A stretch of DNA of 64,000 nucleotides. Origin: Nitrosococcus watsonii C-113. GTDB taxonomy: Bacteria; Pseudomonadota; Gammaproteobacteria; Nitrosococcales; Nitrosococcaceae. The translations under genes and the position numbers were made by a program. Positions 1 through 12,223 of this stretch are shown here, one piece after another (position 1 is the first letter of the stretch; each line of letters opens with the position of its first letter). The notes beneath the pieces are model-generated. The model had not been told where the DNA came from and did no database searches. It saw nothing but the letters and a program-made list of their open reading frames with translations. Location of the stretch: NCBI RefSeq assembly GCF_000143085.1, contig NC_014315.1:1828001-1892000 (forward strand), written 5' to 3'.

Positions 1-1
1 T

Positions 2-2853
<2,852 letters not shown>

Positions 2854-2880
2854 ATCAAAAATTAAAACCTATCCGGCGAA

Positions 2881-3957
2881 TTAGAACCACCCCCGGCGTT
2901 TGAAGAAGATGAGCAGTAAAACGGCCACTGCAATCATCACCAACCATATCAAGGGGTAACCGTAATACCAGCTAAGCTCTGGCATTGCCCAAGGGCTGTC
3001 GGGATTATCACCAAAATTCATGCCGTAAACACCTGCGATAAAAGTCAAAGGGATAAAAATAGTGGCAATAATCGTCAATATACGCATGATTTCATTAGTA
3101 TGATGACTGACACTAGAAAGATAAACATCCAACATGCTACTGCTCATCTCCCGATAGGTCTCTAGTAACTCCATGATCTGAATACTATGATCATAGCAGT
3201 CCCGCAAATAGATCTTGATCCCGTTAGTCATTGGACTATAGTCCTCCCGCAGCAACCTATTGACCACTTCGCGCTGAGGCCAAAATATCCGGCGCAGCAA
3301 TAACAGTTCTCGCTTAATCCTGTGAATCCAGGCCAAGGTATTCTGAGTTGGGCAGCGCAAAAGTTCCAGCTCAAGTTCTTCAAGTTGTTCACCAAAGCTT
3401 TCTAATATTGGGAACCCCTCATCAACCACTAAATCAATCAAAATATAAAATAGATAATCTATGGAACGGGATTGGAAACGTTGACCGTTTTTTCGCAGCC
3501 TTTTCCTGACCGGCTCAAAGGGATCGCTATGTCCATTGCAGAAACTTACAATATAGTCCTCGCCTAAAAACAGGCTGATTTGCCTTGCCTTTATAGTAGA
3601 GTCATGAATGACGGCCAAACTCAAAATGACAAACAGCTGCTCATCGTAACTTTCCACCTTGGGACGTTGCCCTGTATTGAGAACATCCTCCATCGCCAAA
3701 GGATGAAGATTAAACATTTCCCCAAGTTGGCGCAAAATGGCAGGTTCGGCATAGCCTTGAACATGAATCCAAGTATTGCTGGAATCCTGGAGATAGGGTC
3801 GGCACTCACTGACATTGGCCAATTCCCGTTCCCTGAGTTCAGCAGCCGTATAGCCCATAAGGCGGATTGAAAGTGGCGTCTCCGCACCCTCTTCCGCTTC
3901 CACTAACGTACCGGGAGGAGTCCCTGGAGGATGATAATCCTTAGTAAAATAATCCAC
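2881..3957 (-). CDS. corA: CorA-family magnesium/cobalt transporter
   Basis: A 358-residue protein of the CorA metal-ion transporter family. It has a long cytoplasmic N-terminal alpha/beta and helical domain, then two C-terminal transmembrane helices. The signature GMN motif (YGMNFG, encoded near 3013-3024) lies at the end of the first helix and forms the selectivity filter in the pentameric channel. The acidic loop DNPDSPWAMPEL between the helices is also typical, and the basic tail KRRGWF ends the protein. Substrate could be Mg2+, Co2+ or Zn2+ (some CorA relatives export Zn), which the sequence does not settle. It is the first gene of a likely two-gene unit with the downstream DUF599 gene. 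Confidence 0.92.
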   Translation of the reverse strand: MDYFTKDYHPPGTPPGTLVEAEEGAETPLSIRLMGYTAAELRERELANVSECRPYLQDSSNTWIHVQGYAEPAILRQLGEMFNLHPLAMEDVLNTGQRPKVESYDEQLFVILSLAVIHDSTIKARQISLFLGEDYIVSFCNGHSDPFEPVRKRLRKNGQRFQSRSIDYLFYILIDLVVDEGFPILESFGEQLEELELELLRCPTQNTLAWIHRIKRELLLLRRIFWPQREVVNRLLREDYSPMTNGIKIYLRDCYDHSIQIMELLETYREMSSSMLDVYLSSVSHHTNEIMRILTIIATIFIPLTFIAGVYGMNFGDNPDSPWAMPELSWYYGYPLIWLVMIAVAVLLLIFFKRRGWF

Positions 3958-4149
3958 GCTTAGTGAGGTTTCTTCTGGCGCTGCTCGCCTTGAATATACG
4001 CTTTGAGATCCATTTGCAGGGTTTGCTGGTTTTTACATTACGAAACGTTTGCCTAAACAACAATAGCTTAAGTATCCAGCCAGACTCCCATTCTCTCTTG
4101 GGATTCTGCTACTATCTCCAATTTTAGTCCAAAAATGGAAGTTTTTCCC

Positions 4150-4800
4150 ATGCTGAATGTAACTCTCCGAGCCCTTCTAACCAGCCTCTTTTTATGGCTA
4201 CTTATTGGCTGTCAAACTGCCTATTACAAAACCATGGAGGAATTTGGGTATCACAAAAGAGATATTTTGGCGGATCGAGTCGAAGAAGTACGAGATACCC
4301 AAATTGAAGCGAAGGACCAATTTCAATCTGCGCTAGAGCAGTTTTCTTCCGTTGTGAACTACGATGGGGGCGATCTGGAAGCCCTTTATGAAAAGCTCAA
4401 TGACGAGTATCAAGCTAGCAAAAAAGAGGCGGAAGCTGTTCATGACCGCATTGCCTCTGTTGAAGACGTTGCTGGAGCCTTATTTGTAGAGTGGCAAGAA
4501 GAGCTGGATCAGTACGATAATCCTTCCTTACGGCGCAGCAGCCAACAACAACTTACCCAAACCCGTACCCGCTATGACAAGCTACTCCGGGCCATGAAAC
4601 GCGCCGAAGCAAAAATACAACCGGTACTCGCTACCTTCCATGATCAAGTGCTGTTTTTGAAGCATAATCTCAATGCCCGCGCCATTGCGTCTTTACAAGG
4701 AGAACTCAGCACCATAGAGACGGATGTCAACCGGCTCGTCCAAGAAATGGAAGCCGCGATCGATGAGGCCAACACATTTATTAAGACCCTAGAGAGCTAA
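4150..4800 (+). CDS. DUF2959 family lipoprotein
   Basis: A predicted lipoprotein of the DUF2959 family. The lipobox LLIGC lies at the end of a short hydrophobic signal, so the mature protein should start at Cys followed by QTAYYKTMEEFGYHKRDIL, a family-typical opening. The rest is strongly helical and charged, likely coiled coil. I place the start at 4150 rather than at the in-frame ATG at 4135, because GGAAG at 4137-4141 sits 8 bases ahead of 4150 and the later start gives a normal signal peptide. Function of the family is not known. Confidence 0.8.
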   Translation: MLNVTLRALLTSLFLWLLIGCQTAYYKTMEEFGYHKRDILADRVEEVRDTQIEAKDQFQSALEQFSSVVNYDGGDLEALYEKLNDEYQASKKEAEAVHDRIASVEDVAGALFVEWQEELDQYDNPSLRRSSQQQLTQTRTRYDKLLRAMKRAEAKIQPVLATFHDQVLFLKHNLNARAIASLQGELSTIETDVNRLVQEMEAAIDEANTFIKTLES

Positions 4801-4920
4801 TGGGCCTGGCATTTGATTATTAAAGTATAGGGGGACGTCCAGGCGTGAGTAAAGATAAAGTAGAAGACAGGCGTCGCTAAAAAACTTTTATTCACCACGA
4901 TCTGACTCCCCCCGCAGCAA

Positions 4921-4970
4921 GCCATCCATCCCGGTACCGCCAGATGGATGGCCTCGCGAAAATATTCGCG
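4921..4970. terminator. Two adjacent inverted repeats between convergent genes
   Basis: A 10-bp stem (4921-4930 with 4943-4952, loop 12) is followed by a 6-bp stem (4955-4960 with 4965-4970, loop AATA). They lie between the convergent DUF2959 and bacterioferritin genes and could stop transcription from either side, but neither strand shows a clear T-run, so this is a weak call. Confidence 0.35.
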
Positions 4971-4976
4971 TTATTC

Positions 4977-5441
4977 TTACATATGAGATTGAAGATAGTT
5001 TTGCTCGCCTACCTTCTTAATAAGGTCTAACTGAGTTTCTAGCCAATCAATATGTTCTTCCTCACTATCTAGGATTTCTTCAAACAGATCCCGAGAAACA
5101 TAATCGCTTTGCTTCTCGCAATGGGCAATCGCTTCCTTTAGCACGGGTAAATTATCCTTTTCCAGCTTGAGGTCGCATTCCAGCATTTCCTTGGGGGCCT
5201 CACCAATTAAAAGCTTACCCATATCCTGAAGGTTGGGAAGTCCCTCCAGAAACAAGATTCGTTCAATAAGCTGATCCGCATGCTTCATCTCATCAATGGA
5301 GGCCTCGTACTCATATTTATTCAGCTTTTCAAAGCCCCAATTTTTATACATGCGGGCATGGAGAAAATATTGGTTGATAGCCGTCAATTCATTGGTCAGC
5401 GCTTTATTAAGATAGCTAATTACCTTTTTATCGCCCTTCAT
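4977..5441 (-). CDS. bfr: Bacterioferritin
   Basis: A 154-residue iron-storage protein that forms a 24-subunit haem-containing shell and oxidises Fe2+ for storage as a ferric mineral core. The ferroxidase ligands E18, E51 and H54 and the haem ligand M52 are all present in the stretch [20 protein letters not shown], and the second helix pair carries the [10 protein letters not shown] motif. Full length and very close to the E. coli type. The start is supported by AAGGAG 8 bases upstream. A palindrome overlaps the presumed promoter (see 5484-5502). It stands alone, without a bacterioferritin-associated ferredoxin or a second bfr beside it. Confidence 0.95.
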   Translation of the reverse strand: MKGDKKVISYLNKALTNELTAINQYFLHARMYKNWGFEKLNKYEYEASIDEMKHADQLIERILFLEGLPNLQDMGKLLIGEAPKEMLECDLKLEKDNLPVLKEAIAHCEKQSDYVSRDLFEEILDSEEEHIDWLETQLDLIKKVGEQNYLQSHM

Positions 5442-5483
5442 GATGCATACTCCTTGCCGTTATTGTATGATGGTTTGAAAATA

Positions 5484-5502
5484 CTTTAGCGAAACACTAA
5501 AG
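5484..5502. promoter_or_regulatory. Candidate operator palindrome upstream of bfr
   Basis: An inverted repeat of CTTTAG and CTAAAG separated by 7 bases lies 43-61 bases before the bfr start. A TACAAT (minus strand, 5462-5467) could be the bfr -10 box, and a -35 box at normal spacing would fall in or beside this palindrome. It does not look like a standard Fur box. The divergent nnrS gene starts 90 bases to the right. Confidence 0.35.
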
Positions 5503-5592
5503 AATTGTCAATTTTTCTATTTATTACAACAAGTTAAATACGAAAAAGAATAGTTATTGTTTTCCCTGTTCTTTCCAGGAGTCTAAAGATTT

Positions 5593-6792
5593 ATGTCCTC
5601 CTCTACCCCCTTTTTAAACGCTGTATTTCAGCATCGCCGCTGGACCTTCCTAGGTACGGGTTTCCGGCCATTTTTTTGGTTTGGAACCTTAATGAGCAGC
5701 GTCTGGATGCTCTTATGGCTATTGTTATTAAGCGGGCATCTGAGCCTCAATTCGCACCTTCCCCTGCCTTACTGGCATGCCCACGAGATGCTGTTTGGCT
5801 TTGTTGCCGCCATCATTGCCGGGTTTCTTTTGACCGCGACCCAGAATTGGACTGGGCGTATTACGGCAACCGGCCCTTCCCTCCTCTTTCTCGTTCTAGT
5901 ATGGGCTGCTGGACGCGCCGTCATGCTAGGGGGAGATGCCCTGCCTGTTTCCCTTGTCATCACGGTTGATATGGCTTTTATCCCCTGTTTGCTGTTTTTC
6001 GTTGCCCGGCCTGTCGTGGCCGCACGGCATACCCGCAGTATCGCCTTGGTAGTGATATTAGGGGTTCTAGCAAGTTGCAACCTGCTGGTTCACCTGGGCG
6101 GGGCTGGCTATCTTCCCGCGGCAACAACGCCAGCCCTCCACGCCACAGTCAATGTCATTACTCTCTTGATGGTGATTATTGGCGGCCGCGTGATCCCCTT
6201 TTTCACCCGCAATACCCTGCAAATCCCTATCTACCAATTCATCTGGCTGGAGCGCCTGGCTATCGGTTCCGTCACCGCGCTTTTGATAATAGAAGCCATC
6301 AGCGGGATCAATGCCCTAACCGGCGCTATTGCACTTGCGGCAGGCATATTCAACCTAATCCGTCTGCTTGGCTGGGGCGGGCATAAAACCTTATCCCAAC
6401 CTCTTCTATGGGTGCTGCATCTAGCGTATCTATGGATCTGCGTTGGGCTTGTCGTCAAGGGTTTGGATGCCTATCTAGGGGGAGACTATCATAGCATTGC
6501 AATCCACCTTTTAACGGTGGGGGCCATGGGTACGCTCATCCTAGGCATGATTTCCCGTGTTGCCCTTGGCCATACGGGACGACGCATGGTATTGCCTAAA
6601 AGAATGGTTGTAGCTTATGGCTTGATTACGCTAGGCGTTATTGTCCGAACCGGTGGCCCGCTGCTACTGCCCACTCACATGGTAGCTGTTTGGTTGCTTT
6701 CGGGCGGACTTTGGATAGGGGCTTTCGGGGTCTTTCTATTCCACTATACCCCTATCTTATGGCGTTCCAGGATAGATGGGCGCCCAGGCTAA
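5593..6792 (+). CDS. nnrS: NnrS family haem/copper membrane protein
   Basis: A 399-residue, highly hydrophobic protein with about 12 predicted transmembrane helices and conserved histidines such as the YWHAHEMLFGF stretch near residues 58-68. This is the NnrS family, whose characterised members bind haem and copper and protect against nitric-oxide stress. A NO defence protein would suit a nitrifying or denitrifying host, which fits the organism guess but is inference. AGGAG at 5577-5581 precedes the start with an 11-base spacer. It is divergent from bfr; no clear FNR/NNR-type box was seen in the shared upstream region. Confidence 0.88.
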   Translation: MSSSTPFLNAVFQHRRWTFLGTGFRPFFWFGTLMSSVWMLLWLLLLSGHLSLNSHLPLPYWHAHEMLFGFVAAIIAGFLLTATQNWTGRITATGPSLLFLVLVWAAGRAVMLGGDALPVSLVITVDMAFIPCLLFFVARPVVAARHTRSIALVVILGVLASCNLLVHLGGAGYLPAATTPALHATVNVITLLMVIIGGRVIPFFTRNTLQIPIYQFIWLERLAIGSVTALLIIEAISGINALTGAIALAAGIFNLIRLLGWGGHKTLSQPLLWVLHLAYLWICVGLVVKGLDAYLGGDYHSIAIHLLTVGAMGTLILGMISRVALGHTGRRMVLPKRMVVAYGLITLGVIVRTGGPLLLPTHMVAVWLLSGGLWIGAFGVFLFHYTPILWRSRIDGRPG

Positions 6793-6927
6793 AAAGGATT
6801 AACCCACCCGTAAATTTCTATTGGCGCAAGCTAAGGAAAGCGACTATATCTATTCAATATAAGTGAATACTTGGCTTTCTCAGGCTATAAATGTGGCAAT
6901 AGTTTAGTTAATGAAGGAGCGATTATC

Positions 6928-7386
6928 ATGAATGCTCAATTCAATGACATTATTGAGGACATCATTGTAACGGTAGATGGCTCTGAAAATGCGCAGCGGG
7001 CGGCACGCTTCGCAGCCCGCTTGGCTAAAGCAACGGAAAACAAAATAACTCTGCTCTATGTATTTCCAACAGGAGCCACCAGCGATTTTGATTTTCTGAG
7101 CATCACCCATCCAGAGGAGGAAAATACCGAACAGCTCAAAAAAGAAACAGCCCGTAAGGTTTTTGACGAAGCCCGGCAGGTTATGGGTGACCAGGGCCAA
7201 GAAATTAAAGAAGAGATCCTCACAGGCGACCCAGCAACGGAAATTATCCATTACTTTGAGAAACGCCCTAACACAATAACGGTAATAGGCCGGCGCGGTC
7301 TCTCGCGCTTTGAAGCCCTATTGCTAGGCAGCGTGAGTGAAAAAGTCGTACGCCATGCCAAGGGACCAATCACTATTATTCACTGA
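6928..7386 (+). CDS. Universal stress protein, UspA family
   Basis: A single-domain, 152-residue universal stress protein. The ATP-binding signature G-2x-G-9x-G-S is intact in GRRGLSRFEALLLGSVSEK near the C-terminus, so it belongs to the nucleotide-binding subgroup. I use the ATG at 6928 because AAGGAG at 6914-6919 is 8 bases upstream; a longer in-frame extension to 6871 would start at TTG with no ribosome site. Its last 11 bases overlap the end of the convergent P-type ATPase gene. Confidence 0.9.
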   Translation: MNAQFNDIIEDIIVTVDGSENAQRAARFAARLAKATENKITLLYVFPTGATSDFDFLSITHPEEENTEQLKKETARKVFDEARQVMGDQGQEIKEEILTGDPATEIIHYFEKRPNTITVIGRRGLSRFEALLLGSVSEKVVRHAKGPITIIH

Positions 7387-10078
7387 GCAACATTTTTTTC
7401 CTTCTCAAAAATAATTTTTCTAGTTCTACGAACACAAATACGGAGGAGGTGACCAGAATGATCCAGCCCCAATCAGCAAAACCGAGAGGCACGCTGCCGA
7501 AAAGCTGTTGCATGATTCCAGTGTAGGTAAAGAGTAATTGCAGTCCTACCACGATGACAATAGCTATCAAAACGTAGCGGTTACCTAGTAGACCTTCTCG
7601 GGATAAGGCTGAACGAGTTATATAGCGGGTATTGAAAAGATAGAATATCTCAAACATTACCAAGGTATTCACCGCAATAGTCCGAGCATATTCAATAGAT
7701 GCACCTTGTTCCCGGTACCAAAGAAAGAGCCCAAAAGTACCGGCTACCAAAATAGCAGAGACGAAAACAATACGCCAAATTAAAAACCCGGATAGTACCG
7801 GTTCCCTCGGATCACGAGGAGGACGGCGCATGACATTCCCTTCTGGGGGCTCGAAAGCCAGCGCCAAGGCAAGGGTAACCGCCGTGATCATATTAATCCA
7901 TAGAATTTGCACCGGGGTAATGGGGAGCCTATAGCCAAGCAAAATGGCAACCAACAAGGTCATCGCTTCGCCTCCATTGGTCGGCAAAATGAAAAGTATG
8001 GATTTCTTTAGATTGTCATAAACGGTGCGCCCTTCTTTTACTGCTTGGGCAATGGAAGCAAAATCATCGTCGGTAAGCACGGCTTCGGCGGCCTCTTTGG
8101 CCACCTCCGTGCCTTTCTGTCCCATGGCGATGCCCACATCAGCCCGCTTCAAGGCGGGGGCATCGTTAACGCCATCACCCGTCATAGCCACGACTCGTCC
8201 TTGAGCCTGCAAAGCTTTAACCAAACGAAGCTTATGTTCTGGACTAGCCCGAGCGAAGACATTCACATCCAAAACTAGCTTACGCAGGTCTTCATCATCC
8301 ATGATTTCCAGATCGGCACCGGCCAAGGCTTGCCTGTCTTGTTTGAGACCTAATTGCTGGCCAATGGTCTGGGCGGTCAAAAGATGATCTCCGGTAATCA
8401 TCTTGACCTGGATTCCTGCTTCCTGGCATGCTTTGACCGCAGCAATCGCCTCCATCCGCGGAGGATCGATAATTCCAAATAACCCTAGCAAGGTTAACTC
8501 CCCCCCCACATCCACAAAACGCAAATCGCTGCGGCTAATATCGCTAACCCGGAAAGCGATAGCCAATACTCGCTCCCCCTTGCCCGCCATCTCTAGAATA
8601 CGTCCATGCCAATAAGCTATATCCAAGGGTCGATCCTCACCTTGGCTGCGCTGGCGATAGCACATTTCCAAAACCTGTTCAGGCGCCCCTTTAAGATAAA
8701 TAAAGCCGTGCCCTGCCCGATCCTGGTGCAAAGTTGCCATGAAACGAAGTGCCGACTCAAAGGGAATGACATCGATCCGGCGCCATTCTTCCCGTTCCAA
8801 TTCTGGAATTAAATTCGCCTTCATGGCCAAGCTCACCAAAGCAGCTTCAGTAGGATCTCCTTGGCAGATCCACTGATCTTCCCAATTGTGAAGGTTTGCA
8901 TCATTACACAGCAGACCCGCACGGCAGAGATTTCCCAACTCAGGATAGTCATCCACCGAGATCAGCTGGCCTTGCCGGCTAAATCCCCCATGGGGGTGAT
9001 ATCCTACTCCACTGACATCGAATAAGGTATCGGCGGTGGCTACCGTACGCACGGTCATTTCGTTCCGGGTTAAAGTGCCGGTTTTATCAGAACAAATCAC
9101 ATTAACGGAGCCCAGCGTTTCCACTGCCGGAAGATGACGAATAATGGTATTGCGGCGCGCCATGCGTTGGACTCCAATCGCCAAGGTAATGGTCATAATG
9201 GCAGGCAGTCCCTCTGGAATGGCCGCCACGGCAAGGCCCACGGCCGCGAGAAACATGTCCTGGGGAGAATAGCCTTGGACTCCTACCCCAAAGGTAAACA
9301 CAATCGCTGCCAGCCCCAAAATAGCGGCGGTCAACCAACGCCCAAACACAGCTATCTGCCGCAGCAAAGGCGTTATCAGAGTTTGCACCTGTCCTAGCAT
9401 GGCGCTGATACGCCCAATCTCGGTGCGATCCCCCGTGGCTATTACCACCCCCTCCCCAGTACCGTAGGTAACCAGGGTTCCGGAATAGGCCATGCAGGTT
9501 CGATCCCCTACCGGTGCATTTTCAGTAACGGGTTCAAGCGCCTTCTCCGCAGGCATGGATTCCCCCGTTAGAGGGGCTTCCTCAATTTGTAAATTCTTGA
9601 CCCGAATAAGGCGAAGATCCGCGGGCACCTTATCACCCGATTGGAGGATCACCACATCACCAGGAACCAAACATTCGGCAGGAATCACCCTATGCTGGCC
9701 ATCGCGTAACACATTCGCTTGGGGCGAGAGGAGATGACGAATAGCTTCCAAGGCTCGTTCTGCCTTGCCTTCTTGAATAAAGCCAACCAAGGCATTGAGC
9801 ACCACGACCCCCAAAATAACCCCGGTGTCCACCCAGTGAGCCAGCAAGGCCGTCACCACGGCGGCGGCGAGCAACACATAAATGAGCACATTATGAAATT
9901 GGGTTAAAAACCGTTCCACGGACCCTCTTCGCCTAGGCGGTGTGAGTCGGTTAGGCCCATACTCCTTTAGACGTTGCTCCGCCTCCTGTTGAGTCAACCC
10001 CAAACGTTTGCTGCCCACCCGCAGCAGCACGGCCTCCGCAGTATGGACATGCCAACTATTTTTCCTGACCGGCGCCAT
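7376..10078 (-). CDS. P2-type cation-transporting ATPase (Ca2+-pump-like)
   Basis: A 900-residue P-type ATPase with the N-terminal cation ATPase domain, the actuator motif LTGES, the phosphorylation motif SDKTGTLT (near residue 330), the hinge motif TGDGVNDAPAL and ten predicted helices. The helix 4 sequence IPEGLPA and helix 5 sequence NGGE match the calcium-binding residues of SERCA (E309, N768 and E771). Helix 6 reads LWINMITAVT, where SERCA has an Asp (D800) after the Thr; here it is Ala. The family may still move Ca2+ or another cation, but the classical two-site arrangement looks incomplete. It is convergent with the universal stress protein gene. Confidence 0.88.
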   Translation of the reverse strand: MAPVRKNSWHVHTAEAVLLRVGSKRLGLTQQEAEQRLKEYGPNRLTPPRRRGSVERFLTQFHNVLIYVLLAAAVVTALLAHWVDTGVILGVVVLNALVGFIQEGKAERALEAIRHLLSPQANVLRDGQHRVIPAECLVPGDVVILQSGDKVPADLRLIRVKNLQIEEAPLTGESMPAEKALEPVTENAPVGDRTCMAYSGTLVTYGTGEGVVIATGDRTEIGRISAMLGQVQTLITPLLRQIAVFGRWLTAAILGLAAIVFTFGVGVQGYSPQDMFLAAVGLAVAAIPEGLPAIMTITLAIGVQRMARRNTIIRHLPAVETLGSVNVICSDKTGTLTRNEMTVRTVATADTLFDVSGVGYHPHGGFSRQGQLISVDDYPELGNLCRAGLLCNDANLHNWEDQWICQGDPTEAALVSLAMKANLIPELEREEWRRIDVIPFESALRFMATLHQDRAGHGFIYLKGAPEQVLEMCYRQRSQGEDRPLDIAYWHGRILEMAGKGERVLAIAFRVSDISRSDLRFVDVGGELTLLGLFGIIDPPRMEAIAAVKACQEAGIQVKMITGDHLLTAQTIGQQLGLKQDRQALAGADLEIMDDEDLRKLVLDVNVFARASPEHKLRLVKALQAQGRVVAMTGDGVNDAPALKRADVGIAMGQKGTEVAKEAAEAVLTDDDFASIAQAVKEGRTVYDNLKKSILFILPTNGGEAMTLLVAILLGYRLPITPVQILWINMITAVTLALALAFEPPEGNVMRRPPRDPREPVLSGFLIWRIVFVSAILVAGTFGLFLWYREQGASIEYARTIAVNTLVMFEIFYLFNTRYITRSALSREGLLGNRYVLIAIVIVVGLQLLFTYTGIMQQLFGSVPLGFADWGWIILVTSSVFVFVELEKLFLRRKKMLLSE

Positions 10079-10243
10079 GACGACCTCATATCTCTACTGT
10101 TCTATCAAGAATGATACGATACCAAGAGCTATAATGCTGCCCTTGTCTAAGGGTCTTGGTTGAGAATCTCTTTTTCTAATCATTAATTGGTAAAATGAGG
10201 AACTCAAAATAATCTTTTTAAGACCAGCCCAGATATTAATCTC

Positions 10244-11536
10244 ATGACGATACCCGTCGATCATCCGCAGCGCCTGCTACTGAACCATGAACTACACGCC
10301 CGGCTACCAGAATCGCTAGCGCCCCCGGAGCAAATATCCCATCTTGTGCTTTCCTCCGATGCGGAGATGGTTCAGCAAGAGCGGGAGAAACTAACGGAAA
10401 TTTGCCTCCGGTTTGGTCATTCTATTCCAGTCTCAAAAGATAATCATTTTCGTATTGATCTGGGTCCATTCCGCCTCCAATGGGAAAAACACACTGAATT
10501 CACTAGCTATACTTTTTTTCGGCGCGGCCCATTCCAGGAGCCATTCGCCAACACCGTCATAGAAAGCGTACCCCAAGACTGGCTTACGGAATTGCCGGGC
10601 CAGGTCCTCGTTGCTGCTCACTTGGCCATCTACCCCCGACCCGAAAAACCACGGGACCCGGATGAGATTGCTGCCGCCCTATTTGAAGGCAATGCCGTTA
10701 CGGGCGCCCGCATTGGCGAAGGGGCAGGAATCGCTTACGCCGATTTTCGCCTCCATAAAGACGGGTTTAGCCGCTTTATCATTAAGGATATCAGTCTCAC
10801 CCCACGCCAGGCTGGACGGGCGGTACAACGCCTGCTGGAGATTGAGTCCTATCTCATACAGGCGTTGCGGACCTACCCCCTGGCGCGCAAAACCATGCCC
10901 ATGCTAGGACATGCCGAGCAGGAATTAGCCCAGATTACCGAGGCCATCGCCTCGGCTACCACCGAGGAAGAATCGGCGTTACTTGATCAGCTCACTAAAT
11001 TAGCGGCCTCTACCGAAAGCCTGGCTTCTTCGATCCAATATCGAATCACCGCCGCCCAGGCTTACTACGAATTGGTGCAGCGGCGTATTAACGAGCTGCG
11101 TGAGCTGCGGGTTGAAGGCATGCAAACCTTTCGCGAGTTTTGCGAACGGCGCATGGGACCGGCCATGCATACTTGCGAGACTGTACTCCGGCTACAGGAA
11201 AATCTGTCCCGACGCATTGGGCGGGCAAGCGAATTACTACGCACCCGGGTAAATATTTCCCTTGAGCACCAGAATCAGCAAGTGCTCTCTTCCATGGCGG
11301 AACGGGCTAAGCTCCAGCTCCACTTGCAAGAAACCGTGGAAGGGCTCTCCGTTGCCGCCATCACCTATTACGTAGTGGGTCTAGTCGGTTATCTCGCTAG
11401 GGCGGCAGAAGCGGCAGGCTTACCCATCAACCCGGATTTAGCCATCGGCATATCAATCCCGGTCGTCGCGTTATCGGTAGCCCTGAGTGTGCGGAAAATC
11501 CGGCGTATGGTAACGAGAAACCACAACGTTGATTGA
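10244..11536 (+). CDS. DUF3422 family membrane-anchored protein
   Basis: A 430-residue protein of the DUF3422 family. It opens with NHELHARLPE, a family-typical motif, has a soluble N-terminal domain (to about residue 200), a long helical and probably coiled-coil middle (about 220-365) and two hydrophobic helices near the C-terminus (about 375-395 and 405-420) followed by a basic tail. Function is unknown; the family is common in proteobacteria. No strong ribosome site precedes the ATG at 10244, but the N-terminal motif supports this start. Confidence 0.8.
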   Translation: MTIPVDHPQRLLLNHELHARLPESLAPPEQISHLVLSSDAEMVQQEREKLTEICLRFGHSIPVSKDNHFRIDLGPFRLQWEKHTEFTSYTFFRRGPFQEPFANTVIESVPQDWLTELPGQVLVAAHLAIYPRPEKPRDPDEIAAALFEGNAVTGARIGEGAGIAYADFRLHKDGFSRFIIKDISLTPRQAGRAVQRLLEIESYLIQALRTYPLARKTMPMLGHAEQELAQITEAIASATTEEESALLDQLTKLAASTESLASSIQYRITAAQAYYELVQRRINELRELRVEGMQTFREFCERRMGPAMHTCETVLRLQENLSRRIGRASELLRTRVNISLEHQNQQVLSSMAERAKLQLHLQETVEGLSVAAITYYVVGLVGYLARAAEAAGLPINPDLAIGISIPVVALSVALSVRKIRRMVTRNHNVD

Positions 11537-11689
11537 TTTACAGCCGAATTAAAGCAAATTTTCTAGAAACACTTATCATTATATATCTATCGTTTTGTGA
11601 TCCCTGTCACATCAAGCTTATAAAAAATGATCCGATAGACTTCCTGTGCGCGGTATTACTCAAACAGGAAAAATAGGACGCTGATAGCC

Positions 11690-12016
11690 TTGTTAGCATT
11701 AGCCCTTGATGGTTGGAAAATGACCGCCCGTTATCTTGATAATGGACCAGACGCGAGGGTAACGATTCGTCTTCGAGAGATGAATCTCGATACTGGCGAG
11801 TTTACAAACATTTTCAAAATAGATAGTGATGACTACGCAGCGGACGAGCTATACCAAACCCAAAATAAAGATTTTGAGCTAGGTTGTTTTTCTAGTTACT
11901 CCTTTGATTTTAGTAACCATGCCTACTATGTGGTAGTAAAGCTGGAGAAAACTGGATTAGCAGGACGAGCGGGTATTTCGGCAATGAGAATAGAGCCTAC
12001 AAACTGCCTCCTTTAA
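11690..12016 (+). CDS. Hypothetical protein, possibly a gene remnant
   Basis: An open frame of up to 108 residues that starts only at TTG. The frame is open back to a stop at 11636-11638 without an ATG or GTG. The sequence is rich in acidic and aromatic residues, with alternating patterns that suggest beta strands, and contains two Cys. I do not recognise the family. It may be the 3' part of a longer gene that lost its start, or a small secreted protein with a poor start codon. No partner gene is near; the flanking regions are AT-rich and hold nothing else I can name. Confidence 0.35.
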   Translation: MLALALDGWKMTARYLDNGPDARVTIRLREMNLDTGEFTNIFKIDSDDYAADELYQTQNKDFELGCFSSYSFDFSNHAYYVVVKLEKTGLAGRAGISAMRIEPTNCLL

Positions 12017-12223
12017 TATATAAATCTGGGTAGAGAGGGAAAGCAAGAGCGCATCCCGCCTTTCGCAACCAGGGAACCCACCCGCTTTCCCAGGCTCCTG
12101 CAACGAATATCGACTTCAGCTGCCAAAGAAGGAACATTAAAAATTCTGCGCCCCTCTGTTTCTAAAACACCTCCAAGCCGAGGGGCCTGAGATCTGCCCC
12201 TTCTTTCCAAAGGCCTCAAAGCA

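Noticed and set aside
6871-6927. N-terminal extension of the universal stress protein
   Set aside because: TTG start without ribosome site; AAGGAG is placed for the ATG at 6928.
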